Positions 35,480 to 46,122 of a DNA stretch of 64,000 nucleotides are shown here, piece after piece. Origin of the DNA: an uncultured Pseudoalteromonas sp. (lineage in GTDB: Bacteria > Pseudomonadota > Gammaproteobacteria > Enterobacterales > Alteromonadaceae); contig CANLRB010000018.1 of the NCBI GenBank assembly GCA_947493455.1, forward strand, positions 1-64,000. The letters run 5' to 3'. The translations under genes and the position numbers were made by a program. Within the stretch, counting starts at the first letter, position 1. Every line of letters begins with the position of its first letter. Below the pieces are notes generated by a model. The model made no database searches and was not told where the DNA came from. It saw only the letters and a program-made list of their open reading frames with translations.

Positions 35480-38125
35480 ATGGGTAAATCGCTTGTCATT
35501 GTGGAATCGCCAGCCAAGGCGAAGACGATAAATAAGTATTTAGGTAAAGACTTCATTGTAAAGTCCAGTGTGGGACATATACGTGATCTACCTACATCGG
35601 GAAAAGCCAAAACTAAAGGGGCAACTAAAACGCCTGCTGAAGTGAGAAAAATGGCCCCGGATGAAAAAGCAGCATATAAAAAGAAAAAGGACTACGCCAA
35701 TTTAGTCGCGCGTATGGGGATTGATCCTCAAGGCGGTTGGCAACCAGACTATGAAGTATTGCCTGGCAAAGAAAAAGTTGTCGCAGAACTGCAAAAGTTG
35801 GCGAAGTCCGCTGATCAAATATATCTCGCAACGGATTTGGATAGAGAAGGGGAAGCGATAGCTTGGCACCTTGAACAAATTATCGGTGGCGAGCCTGATA
35901 AATATAAGCGTGTTGTTTTTAACGAAATCACTAAAAATGCAATTCAGCAAGCCTTTTCTGAACCGGGTGAGTTGAATGTTGACATGGTTAATGCGCAACA
36001 AGCACGTCGCTTTTTAGACCGTGTTGTTGGGTTTATGGTTTCACCACTGCTTTGGGCTAAAGTAGCACGTGGGCTTTCCGCTGGACGAGTTCAGTCAGTT
36101 GCAGTTAGATTACTTGTTGAAAGAGAACGAGAAATCAAAGCATTTATCCCGGAAGAGTTTTGGGATATTCACGCTGATGTTGCTGCGAATAAAGATAATA
36201 TTCGTCTTGCAGTGACTAAACATTTAGGCAAAGCGTTTAAACCGGTTAATAAAGAACAAACAGATGTCGCTGTTGGTGAGATTCAAGCAGGTGAATTTGT
36301 TGTTTCCGGCACAGAGCAGAAACCAAGCAAAAGCAAACCGAGTGCACCGTTTATCACGTCAACAATGCAACAAGCGGCAAGTACGCGTTTGGGTTATGGC
36401 GTCAAAAAGACCATGATGCTCGCTCAGCGCCTCTATGAGGCTGGTTTTATTACCTACATGCGTACTGACTCAACAAATCTGTCAAAAGATGCCGTAGAGA
36501 GCTGTAGGGAGTATATCGCTAGCGAGTTTGGTGATAACTATTTGCCCGATTCGCCGATAAGTTACTCGGCGAAGCAAAATGCACAAGAAGCGCATGAGGC
36601 AATCCGACCGTCAAATGTGACCATTTTGTCGGGTCACTTGGATGGCGTTGAAGCAGATGCGAAAAAGCTATATGAGTTAATTTGGCGTCAGTTTGTTGCG
36701 TGTCAAATGGTTCCTGCACAATATGATTTGACAACTATCACAGTTACCGTCGCTGGTTATGAGCTTAAAGCGAAAGGTCGTGTGCTGAAGTTTGATGGTT
36801 GGACACGTGTGCAGCCGTCGGTGAAGAAGAAAAACCAAGACGAACAGGCATTACCACAAGTTGAAGCAGGGCAAGTTTTAAATCTAATTGAGCTTGACCC
36901 ACAACAGCATTTTACTAAACCGCCAGCACGCTTTAGTGAAGCAAGTTTAGTTAAAGAGTTGGAAAAACGTGGGATTGGTCGACCATCGACTTATGCGTCA
37001 ATTATTTCAACGATTCAAGACCGCGGTTATGTGCGCGTTGAAAATCGCCGATTTTTCGCTGAGAAGATGGGTGAAATTGTCAATGACCGCCTCGTTGAAA
37101 GTTTTACAGACTTGATGAACTTCGACTTCACAGCAAAAATGGAAACACGTTTAGATGATATTGCCGAAGGGAACAGAGAATGGACACATGTACTTGATAA
37201 GTTCTACAGCGAGTTCTCATCTGACTTGGATAAGGCGAATGCAGAAGAAAACGACGGTGGCATGCGCACTAACCAAGTCGTAGAGATTGATTTAAGCTGT
37301 CCTACTTGTTCGCGCAATATGGGCATTCGTACTGCCTCGACCGGTGTGTTTTTAGGATGTACGGGCTATGCTCTGCCGCCAAAAGAACGTTGTACTCAGA
37401 CAATGAACTTGGTGTCGGGTGAAGAAGCGGTCTCAGCAGATGCAGAGGACCAAGAGACAGAAGTTTTACGTAATATGAAACGCTGCCCTAAATGCGAAAC
37501 GGCAATGGATTCTTATTTAATTGATGAAACAAAAAAACTTCACGTATGTGGTAACAATCCTGATTGCACAGGCTATGTTGTTGAGCAAGGTAGCTTTAAG
37601 ATTAAGGGTTATGATGGCCCTGTCATTGAATGCGATAAATGCCAGTCTGAAATGCAACTTAAATCAGGCCGTTTCGGTAAGTATTTTGGCTGTACTAATG
37701 AAGAATGTAAAAATACGCGCAAGTTACTGAAAAATGGCGAAGCTGCTCCGCCTAAAGAAGACCCTGTTCATTTACCGGAGCTGCCTTGTGAAAAGTCAGA
37801 AGCCTATTTTGTGCTTAGGGATGGCGCATCAGGTATTTTTATGGCTGCATCTACCTTTCCGAAATCACGTGAAACGAGAGCACCGAAAGTATCTGAATTA
37901 AAACGTTTTAGAGACCGTATTTCACCAAAATTTTATTATCTGGCTGATGCTCCTGATAAAGATCCTGATGGCAATGATGCAATCATTCGCTATAGCCGAA
38001 AAGCAAAGGAGCAATATGTCATGAGTGAAGTTGAGGGTAAAGCAACCGGTTGGACTGCAAAGATGGTAGACGGTAAATGGGTTGAAGAAGCGAAGAAAAC
38101 AGCTAAGAAAAAAGCTAAATCTTAA
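35480..38125 (+). CDS. topA: DNA topoisomerase I
   Basis: Type IA topoisomerase of 881 aa that relaxes negative supercoils. The N-terminal Toprim domain has [15 protein letters not shown] and [12 protein letters not shown] (metal-binding Asp residues). The active-site Tyr326 lies in [14 protein letters not shown]. Three C-terminal zinc-ribbon units follow, opened by [18 protein letters not shown] and CDKCQSEMQ, and a basic tail ends AKKKAKS. Length and order match E. coli TopA (865 aa). Confidence 0.98.
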   Translation: MGKSLVIVESPAKAKTINKYLGKDFIVKSSVGHIRDLPTSGKAKTKGATKTPAEVRKMAPDEKAAYKKKKDYANLVARMGIDPQGGWQPDYEVLPGKEKVVAELQKLAKSADQIYLATDLDREGEAIAWHLEQIIGGEPDKYKRVVFNEITKNAIQQAFSEPGELNVDMVNAQQARRFLDRVVGFMVSPLLWAKVARGLSAGRVQSVAVRLLVEREREIKAFIPEEFWDIHADVAANKDNIRLAVTKHLGKAFKPVNKEQTDVAVGEIQAGEFVVSGTEQKPSKSKPSAPFITSTMQQAASTRLGYGVKKTMMLAQRLYEAGFITYMRTDSTNLSKDAVESCREYIASEFGDNYLPDSPISYSAKQNAQEAHEAIRPSNVTILSGHLDGVEADAKKLYELIWRQFVACQMVPAQYDLTTITVTVAGYELKAKGRVLKFDGWTRVQPSVKKKNQDEQALPQVEAGQVLNLIELDPQQHFTKPPARFSEASLVKELEKRGIGRPSTYASIISTIQDRGYVRVENRRFFAEKMGEIVNDRLVESFTDLMNFDFTAKMETRLDDIAEGNREWTHVLDKFYSEFSSDLDKANAEENDGGMRTNQVVEIDLSCPTCSRNMGIRTASTGVFLGCTGYALPPKERCTQTMNLVSGEEAVSADAEDQETEVLRNMKRCPKCETAMDSYLIDETKKLHVCGNNPDCTGYVVEQGSFKIKGYDGPVIECDKCQSEMQLKSGRFGKYFGCTNEECKNTRKLLKNGEAAPPKEDPVHLPELPCEKSEAYFVLRDGASGIFMAASTFPKSRETRAPKVSELKRFRDRISPKFYYLADAPDKDPDGNDAIIRYSRKAKEQYVMSEVEGKATGWTAKMVDGKWVEEAKKTAKKKAKS

Positions 38126-38149
38126 TAGCTGTTGTCTTGAGTTAATAAA

Positions 38150-38176
38150 AAGACCGCCTTGATGGCGGTTTTTTTA
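38150..38176. terminator. Terminator between topA and the coiled-coil gene
   Basis: An ACCGCC / GGCGGT stem with a 5-base loop is followed by seven or more T on the plus strand and CTTTTT on the minus strand, so it can serve both convergent genes. Confidence 0.88.
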
Positions 38177-38202
38177 TTAGTTAATTCAGCAATAAAGCCT
38201 GG

Positions 38203-38964
38203 CTACCATTTTTTCTTGGGAGCGAAAAGTACATCCAAATCGTCTTTTTCTTGTTCTTGTTTCTTTTGTCTGTCTGTTGCGTTGGTTGCTTTCAATTCGG
38301 TTGAGATCTGTTTAAGTACCTCTTCAATTTCAACCGCTTTACTATTGATATATTCGTCACGATAATTAAGCGAAGCGATAATTGATTTTGCTTTCTCATA
38401 GTATTGCCTTGCAGAACCTATCATGTTCGCACTTTGCGCAGCTCGCCCGCGTTTCAATTGACTATCAATACTCACTTGCACTTGTATTTTTTCCATGCGC
38501 TTGTCTTCATTTAAAAAGATCTGTGTATCGACTTTTCCTTTTGAATGTTCTGAGCGAATAATGTTGCGCAATTTTTTTACGCTTTGTACGAGTGCGATTA
38601 CTTGTTTTTCGTTGTCGGGCAGTGCGACTTTATCGCTATTCGAATCTTTGCTTGATGACGCTTCGAGTCGTTTTGCTGATTCTTCTAAGCGCGTTTTTAT
38701 TTCTTTGGAATTAGGTGATAGGGTACTCATAACTTGTAGTGCGTCATGAATACGTTTATGTAAAATCGTAAACAATGCTTTTGACATTGGCACATTGGCC
38801 GAATTCATCAAAACTTCTTCAGTTTCTTCAATTATTTTCTTTTGTTTTGTCAACTCTTGACGACGCTCAGCTTCTTGTTTTTCTTTATGCTGCTGAATCG
38901 CACTCACCCATACACCCACTATTATGAGTGCCACAATCAAGGCGATAATAATGCTAAATGCCAT
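38203..38964 (-). CDS. Membrane-anchored coiled-coil protein of unknown function (253 aa)
   Basis: I do not recognise a family. Residues 2-22 are a transmembrane segment, followed by a highly charged, positive stretch (QQHKEKQEAERRQELTKQKK), which by the positive-inside rule places the C-terminal part in the cytoplasm. The rest is helical and coiled coil, with a Ser-rich insert (EASSSKDSNSD) and a basic end (LFAPKKKW). It is a single gene convergent with topA. The design resembles the 176-aa protein near nadK. Confidence 0.82.
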   Translation of the reverse strand: MAFSIIIALIVALIIVGVWVSAIQQHKEKQEAERRQELTKQKKIIEETEEVLMNSANVPMSKALFTILHKRIHDALQVMSTLSPNSKEIKTRLEESAKRLEASSSKDSNSDKVALPDNEKQVIALVQSVKKLRNIIRSEHSKGKVDTQIFLNEDKRMEKIQVQVSIDSQLKRGRAAQSANMIGSARQYYEKAKSIIASLNYRDEYINSKAVEIEEVLKQISTELKATNATDRQKKQEQEKDDLDVLFAPKKKW

Positions 38965-39097
38965 AAAGCGGTCTCTTTGATTTCATTATCGTTCAATAGT
39001 ACATAATTATAATAACTTAGTGTAGCCTTGATACTGGTAAAGTGTTAATTGCAGAGCACATTTAATCATTTTTACCGATATGTTTCAGCTTGCTTCT

Positions 39098-39784
39098 CTA
39101 AGGTAGGGACAATGTAAACACACTTCCACCAAACTGCCCGCCATTTTCTAGCTTAATATAGCCTGTATGCTCGCCGTTTGTGTGTGCGTGCGCAATGAGA
39201 TTGGCAAAATAGATGCCTAAACCTGTTCGCCCTTTTGTTAACATTGCAGGGCTCATTGTTTCAAGTGACTTATCAATCATTGCTTTGGGGTATCCGGCAC
39301 CATCGTCTTGCATTTGAATGCTAAGTCGCTGTTCGTCGATCACTGAGACAGAAATATTTATTTTGCTGTGCGTGTACTTGAGTGCATTGATAAAAATATC
39401 ATTGAGTAAGTTAAGAATAAGGTCTTTGTCGAGATACCAAGCAAGATCAGCTTCTATCTCGACTGATACGTCAATTTGATTATTACTAATATATAAGTCG
39501 TTTTTTGAAATAAGCTCGTCGATTAAATCATCTATAAAAACTTCTTCAATGTGCAGTGGCAAACTATCATTACATTGACGATACATTGCAAGAAGTTGCA
39601 ATAAGTTTGAATTGACCCGAGCAATTTCGTAATGCAATTTTGCAAACTCTTCCCGCGCCTTAGGGGTTTGCTCTACTTTTTCACTTAACGTATCTAAGGA
39701 TTGCAGTAGCATGCACAATGAATTTTTCATATCATGCATACTTGCGGCTAGAACGGTCGAAAAGTCGATTTGATGATTATTCAT
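39098..39784 (-). CDS. Soluble histidine kinase-like protein (partner of the TPR regulator)
   Basis: 228 aa with no signal peptide or transmembrane segment. The phospho-accepting His17 lies in AASMHDMKNSL. The HATPase_c domain shows the N box DIFINALKYT, the G1 box DDGAGYP and the G2 box GRTGLGIYFA. The dimerisation helix is of the short HisKA kind, with no sensor domain before it. The gene overlaps its regulator by four bases (ATGA at 39781-39784), so the two are cotranslated. The signal is probably cytoplasmic or comes through the TPR protein; this is inference. Confidence 0.85.
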   Translation of the reverse strand: MNNHQIDFSTVLAASMHDMKNSLCMLLQSLDTLSEKVEQTPKAREEFAKLHYEIARVNSNLLQLLAMYRQCNDSLPLHIEEVFIDDLIDELISKNDLYISNNQIDVSVEIEADLAWYLDKDLILNLLNDIFINALKYTHSKINISVSVIDEQRLSIQMQDDGAGYPKAMIDKSLETMSPAMLTKGRTGLGIYFANLIAHAHTNGEHTGYIKLENGGQFGGSVFTLSLP

Positions 39785-41370
39785 GATATGCCTTTAATTA
39801 TTGCTTTAACATGGGCGAGTAAAACTTGGCTTTGATTATACCTGTGGTCGGAAGGTGGTAACTTTTGTAATGCACGATGGCATAGCCGATAAATGGTATT
39901 GTCATGCGTTGTTGTGGTCGATTCTTTCAGTTGCTTATAATAGCTTTGCAGTAGATTGAGCGCGATATTGGGATTGTCTGGTGAATTGGTCAATGCGGTT
40001 TTAAATGCAGCAACCGCTTCCGGGTAACTCTTTTGTTTGTATTTCACCATGCCCTGACGATTGTAATCATCGGACTTTTGCATGTTATTTTGAGTAAATA
40101 ATTGTGTGTTACTGAGTGCAATTACGTCATTTGCGAGTTCAGCTATCTCGCTGTCTTCGCAGGCTTTAATAATAAAATTAATAAGGTCGACAAGGTAGCT
40201 TTGTTGGGGATCAGGCAAATTTTTTGCTCTCAAAAGGTTTTGCTGTAATTCACTTCGATTCTCTTTATTAGCCTTAAAATTACAAAAGCTTTTATGAATC
40301 TCTATACAGAGCGCACTTTGCACAGAATTAAACCGCTTATTTAATTCACGGTATGTTGTGTTGTATTCTTTCGCTGCACGGCGGCTTAACGCCGAACCGC
40401 TGCAATAATGTATAGTGGAGCAAATAATAAGTTGATTTATATAATCTTCAACTAGGATAAGGCATGAGTGTTTCGCCAGTTGAATCAATTTTTTTGTGCT
40501 GTTGAAGGCGAGTTCGTAATCGTGGTAACGTAATGCGAGTTTAGCCTGCATGCGCTGCCTTGGAATCGAATTGGGCGAACGTTCGGCAGCCATTTTAACG
40601 GTGCTAAAAGCGCCATCATAATCACCAGTGTTGATGTAACATTCCGCGAGTAAATCAAACGCTTCAAGCGCATTTTTGTTGCGATTAATTATATTCTGGC
40701 ATACTAAAATTGCATCACTCAGCTTATTCATACCATTGAGACAATTCGCAAAGCCCATCAATGCCCAGTTTAGCTCTTTTTTGGCAATCACTGTTTGATA
40801 TACACTCGCTGCATCAACATAGCGGGTTTCTTTTAATAGCAATTCAGCTTTAATACGCATGCAGGTTAGTGCAACACGTCGGTTTTGCTGCATGATTTGG
40901 TCGCACATGGCAATTGCTTTATTCGGTTTGCCATTATTGACCTCGTGGAATATCGGTTTTAGCTGTAAATTAAGCTCAACCAGTTTATCAATTCGTTGTT
41001 TTAAGGTCGTGCGCGTGAAGGGTTTAGCGAGGTAGTCATCCGGACGGTATTCTAGTGCACCCATCACTAAATCCATAGCGGTTTCGCCTGTAATTAATAC
41101 GAAACTAGTGCCTGCTTTAAGTAGCTTTCTGTGATTGAGTTCTTCAAGTAGCTGTAATCCTGTAAGCCCGTCGCCCAAATTGTAGTCTACTAGTAAAACG
41201 TCGTGATACTGCTCACTATAACGTTCAATAGCTGAATCTGCATCAATACACACATCAATCGTATTCGCACCAAAGCTCTCGACCATTTGTTTTAGCGATA
41301 ATCTAAATTCGGAAAAGTCATCGACGATTAAAAATGTAATTTCTTTGTATTTTTGAAAAACGTTACTCAT
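39781..41370 (-). CDS. Response regulator with TPR output domain
   Basis: 529 aa. The N-terminal receiver has FLIVDDFSE (Asp17/18), the phospho-acceptor Asp62 in LLVDYNLGDG, Thr94 in LITGE and Lys116 in LAKPF, all intact. From about residue 140 on it is helical, with repeated TPR-like units, for example AIAMCDQIMQQNRRVALTCM, AASVYQTVIAKKELNWALMG, and the clear unit YPEAVAAFKTALTNSPDNPN near the C-terminus. No DNA-binding, GGDEF, EAL or HD-GYP domain is present, so the output is probably protein-protein contact. It is the first gene of a two-gene operon with the soluble kinase. The start has no obvious ribosome-binding site. Confidence 0.88.
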   Translation of the reverse strand: MSNVFQKYKEITFLIVDDFSEFRLSLKQMVESFGANTIDVCIDADSAIERYSEQYHDVLLVDYNLGDGLTGLQLLEELNHRKLLKAGTSFVLITGETAMDLVMGALEYRPDDYLAKPFTRTTLKQRIDKLVELNLQLKPIFHEVNNGKPNKAIAMCDQIMQQNRRVALTCMRIKAELLLKETRYVDAASVYQTVIAKKELNWALMGFANCLNGMNKLSDAILVCQNIINRNKNALEAFDLLAECYINTGDYDGAFSTVKMAAERSPNSIPRQRMQAKLALRYHDYELAFNSTKKLIQLAKHSCLILVEDYINQLIICSTIHYCSGSALSRRAAKEYNTTYRELNKRFNSVQSALCIEIHKSFCNFKANKENRSELQQNLLRAKNLPDPQQSYLVDLINFIIKACEDSEIAELANDVIALSNTQLFTQNNMQKSDDYNRQGMVKYKQKSYPEAVAAFKTALTNSPDNPNIALNLLQSYYKQLKESTTTTHDNTIYRLCHRALQKLPPSDHRYNQSQVLLAHVKAIIKGIS

Positions 41371-41383
41371 AAAATGCGATTAG

Positions 41384-41413
41384 CAAGAACATAGTTTTTA
41401 ACAAGAACATAGT
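41384..41413 (-). repeat. 12-bp direct repeat upstream of the TPR regulator
   Basis: CAAGAACATAGT occurs twice, at 41384-41395 and 41402-41413, 18 bases apart start to start. The two copies lie 14-43 bases upstream of the regulator's start codon (minus strand). They could be a tandem regulator site or an mRNA leader element. Confidence 0.75.
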
Positions 41414-41541
41414 ATTAATTTAGGCGCTTTTTATTAAAAAGGGAATTAATGATTATGGGAGGCTTATCGTTTCATATACCAATTTTGCATAATAAACCAA
41501 ATATCTCTACTTTTTTGAATTAATACTTGGCATGATTCTGA

Positions 41542-42564
<1,023 letters not shown>

Positions 42565-42568
42565 ATAT

Positions 42569-42593
42569 AAAGGCGCATTTAGCGCCTTTTTTT
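42569..42593. terminator. Terminator between cysB and sdaA
   Basis: An AAAGGCGC / GCGCCTTT stem with a 5-base loop has T-runs on both sides. It overlaps the sdaA stop codon. Confidence 0.9.
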
Positions 42594-43968
42594 AGCATTC
42601 GATAATGTTGACCGCTAAACCGCCGCGTGCGGTTTCTTTATACTTGGTTTTCATATCGTTACCTGTATCCCACATCGTCTTTATGACTTTATCGAGAGAC
42701 ACTTTTTGCTCACCAGAACCACGCATCGCGAGTCGTGAGGCATTAATTGCTTTTACTGCACCCATTGCGTTACGTTCGATACACGGAACTTGCACCAGCC
42801 CGCCTACTGGATCACACGTTAAACCGAGGTTGTGTTCCATACCAATTTCAGCGGCGTTCTCAACATGAACAACATTGCCGCCCATAATTTCAGTGATCGC
42901 ACCTGCCGCCATTGAGCAGGCAACGCCGACTTCGCCTTGGCAGCCAACTTCAGCACCAGAAATTGAGGCATTCTTTTTGTATAGGATACCAATTGCAGCT
43001 GCAGTGAGTAAGTAGCGAGTGGCAATTTCGGCGTCGACTTCTTTAACAAAGGTATGGTAGTACATTAACACTGCAGGTAAGATCCCGGCGGCACCATTTG
43101 TCGGCGCTGTAACAACGCGTCCGCCTGCAGCATTTTCTTCATTAACCGCTAACGCAAACAAATCAACCCAATCCATTGCGCGTAATGGATCGTTGTTATT
43201 CTCGACATTGAGCTGGCGATGTAAACTTGGGGCGCGTCGTTTAACTTTTAAACCACCTGGTAAAATGCCTTCAGTACGCATGCCGCGCTCAATACACGCT
43301 TTCATAACCAGCCAGATGTTGTAAAGCTCATCTTTTATTTCTTGTTCTGGCTTTAGTGTGATCTCATTGGCCATCATAAGCGCGGGTACACTTAACCCGT
43401 TTTCTTTACATAATGCGAGCAATTCTTCTGCATTATCAAATAGGTAAGGAGCGGGGTTTTGTTCTCTTACATCAAGTGCTGCTTGCTTTTGCTCGTCAAA
43501 TTCTTCTTCGGTTACGATGAAACCACCGCCAATGGAATAATATACCTGGCTGGCGATGAGCTTGTCGTTTTTATAAGCTTTAATTTCCATCGCATTTGAA
43601 TGTTTTGGTAAGGTTTTACGACGGTGGAAAACGATGGCGCCTTTGCGACAAAATTGGGCTGGGTGAGTTTGGTCTAAATATATAACTTCTTCTTGATCAA
43701 TTTTATCCAAAATTGATGGCACTTGATCGGCGTCGATTGTTTCAGGGTCATAACCCGCAAGGCCTAAAATAACAGCTTTTCCTGAGCCGTGACCGATACC
43801 GGTTTGGCCAAGTGATCCAAATAATTCAACAATCACTTTGTCTACTTGCTCAAATAGATTTTCTTCTTGTAACTTTTTTACGAAGAGACGAGAAGCACGC
43901 ATAGGGCCAACAGTATGTGACGATGATGGACCAATGCCGATACTGAACATATCGAAAGCACTTATCAT
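42592..43968 (-). CDS. sdaA: L-serine dehydratase, iron-sulfur type
   Basis: Converts L-serine to pyruvate and ammonia with a 4Fe-4S cluster. The single-chain 458-aa protein begins [22 protein letters not shown], the beta-domain signature, and carries the alpha-domain Cys ligands in [15 protein letters not shown] and [15 protein letters not shown]. Length matches E. coli SdaA. The order pabB-nudL-sdaA is the same as in E. coli; here sdaA lies about 100 bases after nudL on the same strand. Confidence 0.96.
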   Translation of the reverse strand: MISAFDMFSIGIGPSSSHTVGPMRASRLFVKKLQEENLFEQVDKVIVELFGSLGQTGIGHGSGKAVILGLAGYDPETIDADQVPSILDKIDQEEVIYLDQTHPAQFCRKGAIVFHRRKTLPKHSNAMEIKAYKNDKLIASQVYYSIGGGFIVTEEEFDEQKQAALDVREQNPAPYLFDNAEELLALCKENGLSVPALMMANEITLKPEQEIKDELYNIWLVMKACIERGMRTEGILPGGLKVKRRAPSLHRQLNVENNNDPLRAMDWVDLFALAVNEENAAGGRVVTAPTNGAAGILPAVLMYYHTFVKEVDAEIATRYLLTAAAIGILYKKNASISGAEVGCQGEVGVACSMAAGAITEIMGGNVVHVENAAEIGMEHNLGLTCDPVGGLVQVPCIERNAMGAVKAINASRLAMRGSGEQKVSLDKVIKTMWDTGNDMKTKYKETARGGLAVNIIEC

Positions 43969-44065
43969 AATAATTTCTCTATTCTGGTTTCAATGAACGG
44001 TCGTTAATCATAACGCTAAATTATATGTTTGTTAATGTTTATTACTATTATTAATGCTTATGCAA

Positions 44066-44626
44066 TTAATTAACATGTTTAATCAAATTGAGGATCAGTT
44101 GTGCGGTTGCTCCCCACAACACACCGTGATCTGTTTTAAATCCTTTTAGAGTATAGTGATTAAATTGACGTTTGAAATGAATACTCTGCCAATTACTTTC
44201 TTGCTGAAGTTGGGAAAACGGGAGTAAAAATGTGGTCGCGACTTCATCTTCTGATAGTGAAAGAGAATACGGTGAGTCAATTTTGGCTATAAATGGCTTT
44301 ATCTGAAACCCAGTTAGCGTCCAATAATCGCTCATTTCTCCTAATAGGGAAATACGACTTGCATCAATGCCTAATTCTTCATGGCATTCTCGTAGCGCTG
44401 TATCAAGCAAACATCGGTCGCTCTCGTCTTTTTTACCGCCGGGAAAACAAATTTGTCCCGGGTGATGTTTTAAGTAGTTAGGCCGTTTGCACAGTAAAAT
44501 ATGTAACTCTCCTTGCACCTCGCACAAAGGCAGTAGTACAGCACTTTTTCTTGCGTCGTTTTGATAGCCAATGTCATCTTGCGGCAATAGTAATTGATAT
44601 CGACTGAAAAAGTGCTCAAAGGTCAT
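44066..44626 (-). CDS. nudL: Nudix hydrolase, CoA pyrophosphatase NudL
   Basis: 186-aa hydrolase that splits CoA and its derivatives. The Nudix box fits GX5EX7REUXEEXGU: it opens with GGKKDESD and closes with RECHEELGI. The preceding HHPGQICFPGGK is the CoA-pyrophosphatase signature. Its ATG overlaps the pabB stop by four bases, so it is translationally coupled to pabB, the same neighbour as in E. coli. Confidence 0.94.
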   Translation of the reverse strand: MTFEHFFSRYQLLLPQDDIGYQNDARKSAVLLPLCEVQGELHILLCKRPNYLKHHPGQICFPGGKKDESDRCLLDTALRECHEELGIDASRISLLGEMSDYWTLTGFQIKPFIAKIDSPYSLSLSEDEVATTFLLPFSQLQQESNWQSIHFKRQFNHYTLKGFKTDHGVLWGATAQLILNLIKHVN

Positions 44627-45966
44627 AATAACTCCGGCAATATTTTATTAACTTTATCAAGCGTTTCTTGAAACTCTAACTCACATTTAGAGTCAGCGAC
44701 AATGCCGCCACCGGCCCAGCAGTAAATTGAGTTATCTTCTGTAATTAGGGTGCGAATCGTGATGCTTGAATCCATATTACCACATGCAGACAAGTAGCCG
44801 ATCGAACCGCAGTAAATACTGCGCCTGTGCGGTTCCAACTCATCAATAATTTCCATTGCTCTTATTTTTGGAGCGCCAGTGATTGATCCCCCAGGAAACG
44901 CAGCTTCGAGTTGGTCAACCGCTGACTTATTATCAGCAAGCGTTGAACGTACCGTGCTGACTAAATGGTGAACTGCGCTAAAACTTTCGATATCAAATAA
45001 TTTAGGTACTTCGACGGAACCGGGTTTGGCCACTTTACCAAGGTCATTGCGCAGTAAGTCAACGATCATAACATTCTCTGCATGATCTTTTTCTGAACGG
45101 GCTAGCGCGCTCGCATTTGCTTGATCTTTTATTGGGTCTGATGAGCGCGGCAGTGTGCCTTTGATTGGTTTTGTTTCAACCTGAGCGTCCGTCACTTTAA
45201 TAAAGCGCTCTGGTGAGAGCGACAGAATTTGATGCTTACCGCAGTTATAGTAGGCAGAAAATGGCGCATTATTCGCGTTTCGTAATTTTAAATACGCATA
45301 GTATGGATGGCCTTTATAATGCGCTTGAAATCGCTGGGCAAGGTTTATTTGATAGCAATCACCTTCAACAAGGTAGTGCTGGATTTTATTAAAGCGAAAT
45401 TGATAGCTCGCCTCATCCATATTTGAGTGCCAACTTGACGAGAGGGCAAACGGAGCAAGTGACGGTTCTACATCTATAAAGTTTAAAAAGAGCGCGAGCC
45501 TATCGCATTGAGGCTGTGCGATATAGAACCACGTATCCGCAATCTTGTCATAGATTAACGCATCTACGTATATCCCTACCACCATTTCAGGGAATGTTAT
45601 GTCGGCGTGAGCGATAGTTGGTAAGTTTTCGATTGCTCTACCCAAATCGTAACTAAACGCACCTAAGATGCCACCAGAGAAAGGTAATTCATGGGGCGCT
45701 GGCGCCGAACTTAACTCATTTAGGGCGCTTTTAATTGCAACAAATGGGCCGTCGGGATGTGGTTTACCGTCAACGAAGGTTTGTTTGTTTTTCACTTCAA
45801 TGGTGGTTTTAGGTAACGCCGAGATGATATCAAATCGTGCATTCTCGTGAGCCGAGTTGGTGGAATCGAGCAATATGGCATGATCAAGATGGACCAGGTG
45901 CTCAAATATTTCTGAACTGGCGCGCTTAATATTAAGCTTTTTGCATATTAATTGTTCATTTATCAT
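44623..45966 (-). CDS. pabB: Aminodeoxychorismate synthase component I
   Basis: Makes 4-amino-4-deoxychorismate for folate synthesis together with PabA. The 447-aa protein has the chorismate-utilising domain with DCYQINLAQRF, SPERFIKV, ETKPIKGTLPR, KDHAENVMIVDLLRNDLG, FPGGSITGAPK and SIRTL-type endings; the PIKGT Lys is the one expected of PabB. The N-terminal part is Trp-synthase-like and less conserved. It is the first gene of the pabB-nudL operon and divergent from the fumarase gene. Confidence 0.94.
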   Translation of the reverse strand: MINEQLICKKLNIKRASSEIFEHLVHLDHAILLDSTNSAHENARFDIISALPKTTIEVKNKQTFVDGKPHPDGPFVAIKSALNELSSAPAPHELPFSGGILGAFSYDLGRAIENLPTIAHADITFPEMVVGIYVDALIYDKIADTWFYIAQPQCDRLALFLNFIDVEPSLAPFALSSSWHSNMDEASYQFRFNKIQHYLVEGDCYQINLAQRFQAHYKGHPYYAYLKLRNANNAPFSAYYNCGKHQILSLSPERFIKVTDAQVETKPIKGTLPRSSDPIKDQANASALARSEKDHAENVMIVDLLRNDLGKVAKPGSVEVPKLFDIESFSAVHHLVSTVRSTLADNKSAVDQLEAAFPGGSITGAPKIRAMEIIDELEPHRRSIYCGSIGYLSACGNMDSSITIRTLITEDNSIYCWAGGGIVADSKCELEFQETLDKVNKILPELL

Positions 45967-46122
45967 TAACTTTTACTACTAGGCTAGTCGCAATCGAACA
46001 AGGAGGTTATTATAATGGCAATAATAAACCAAAGGCGATGATAATTGCATGTTATTTGCAAATCATATTGCCACTCGAACCGTAAACATTTGCCACCGTC
46101 ACGGCAATAGTAAGGATGTACT

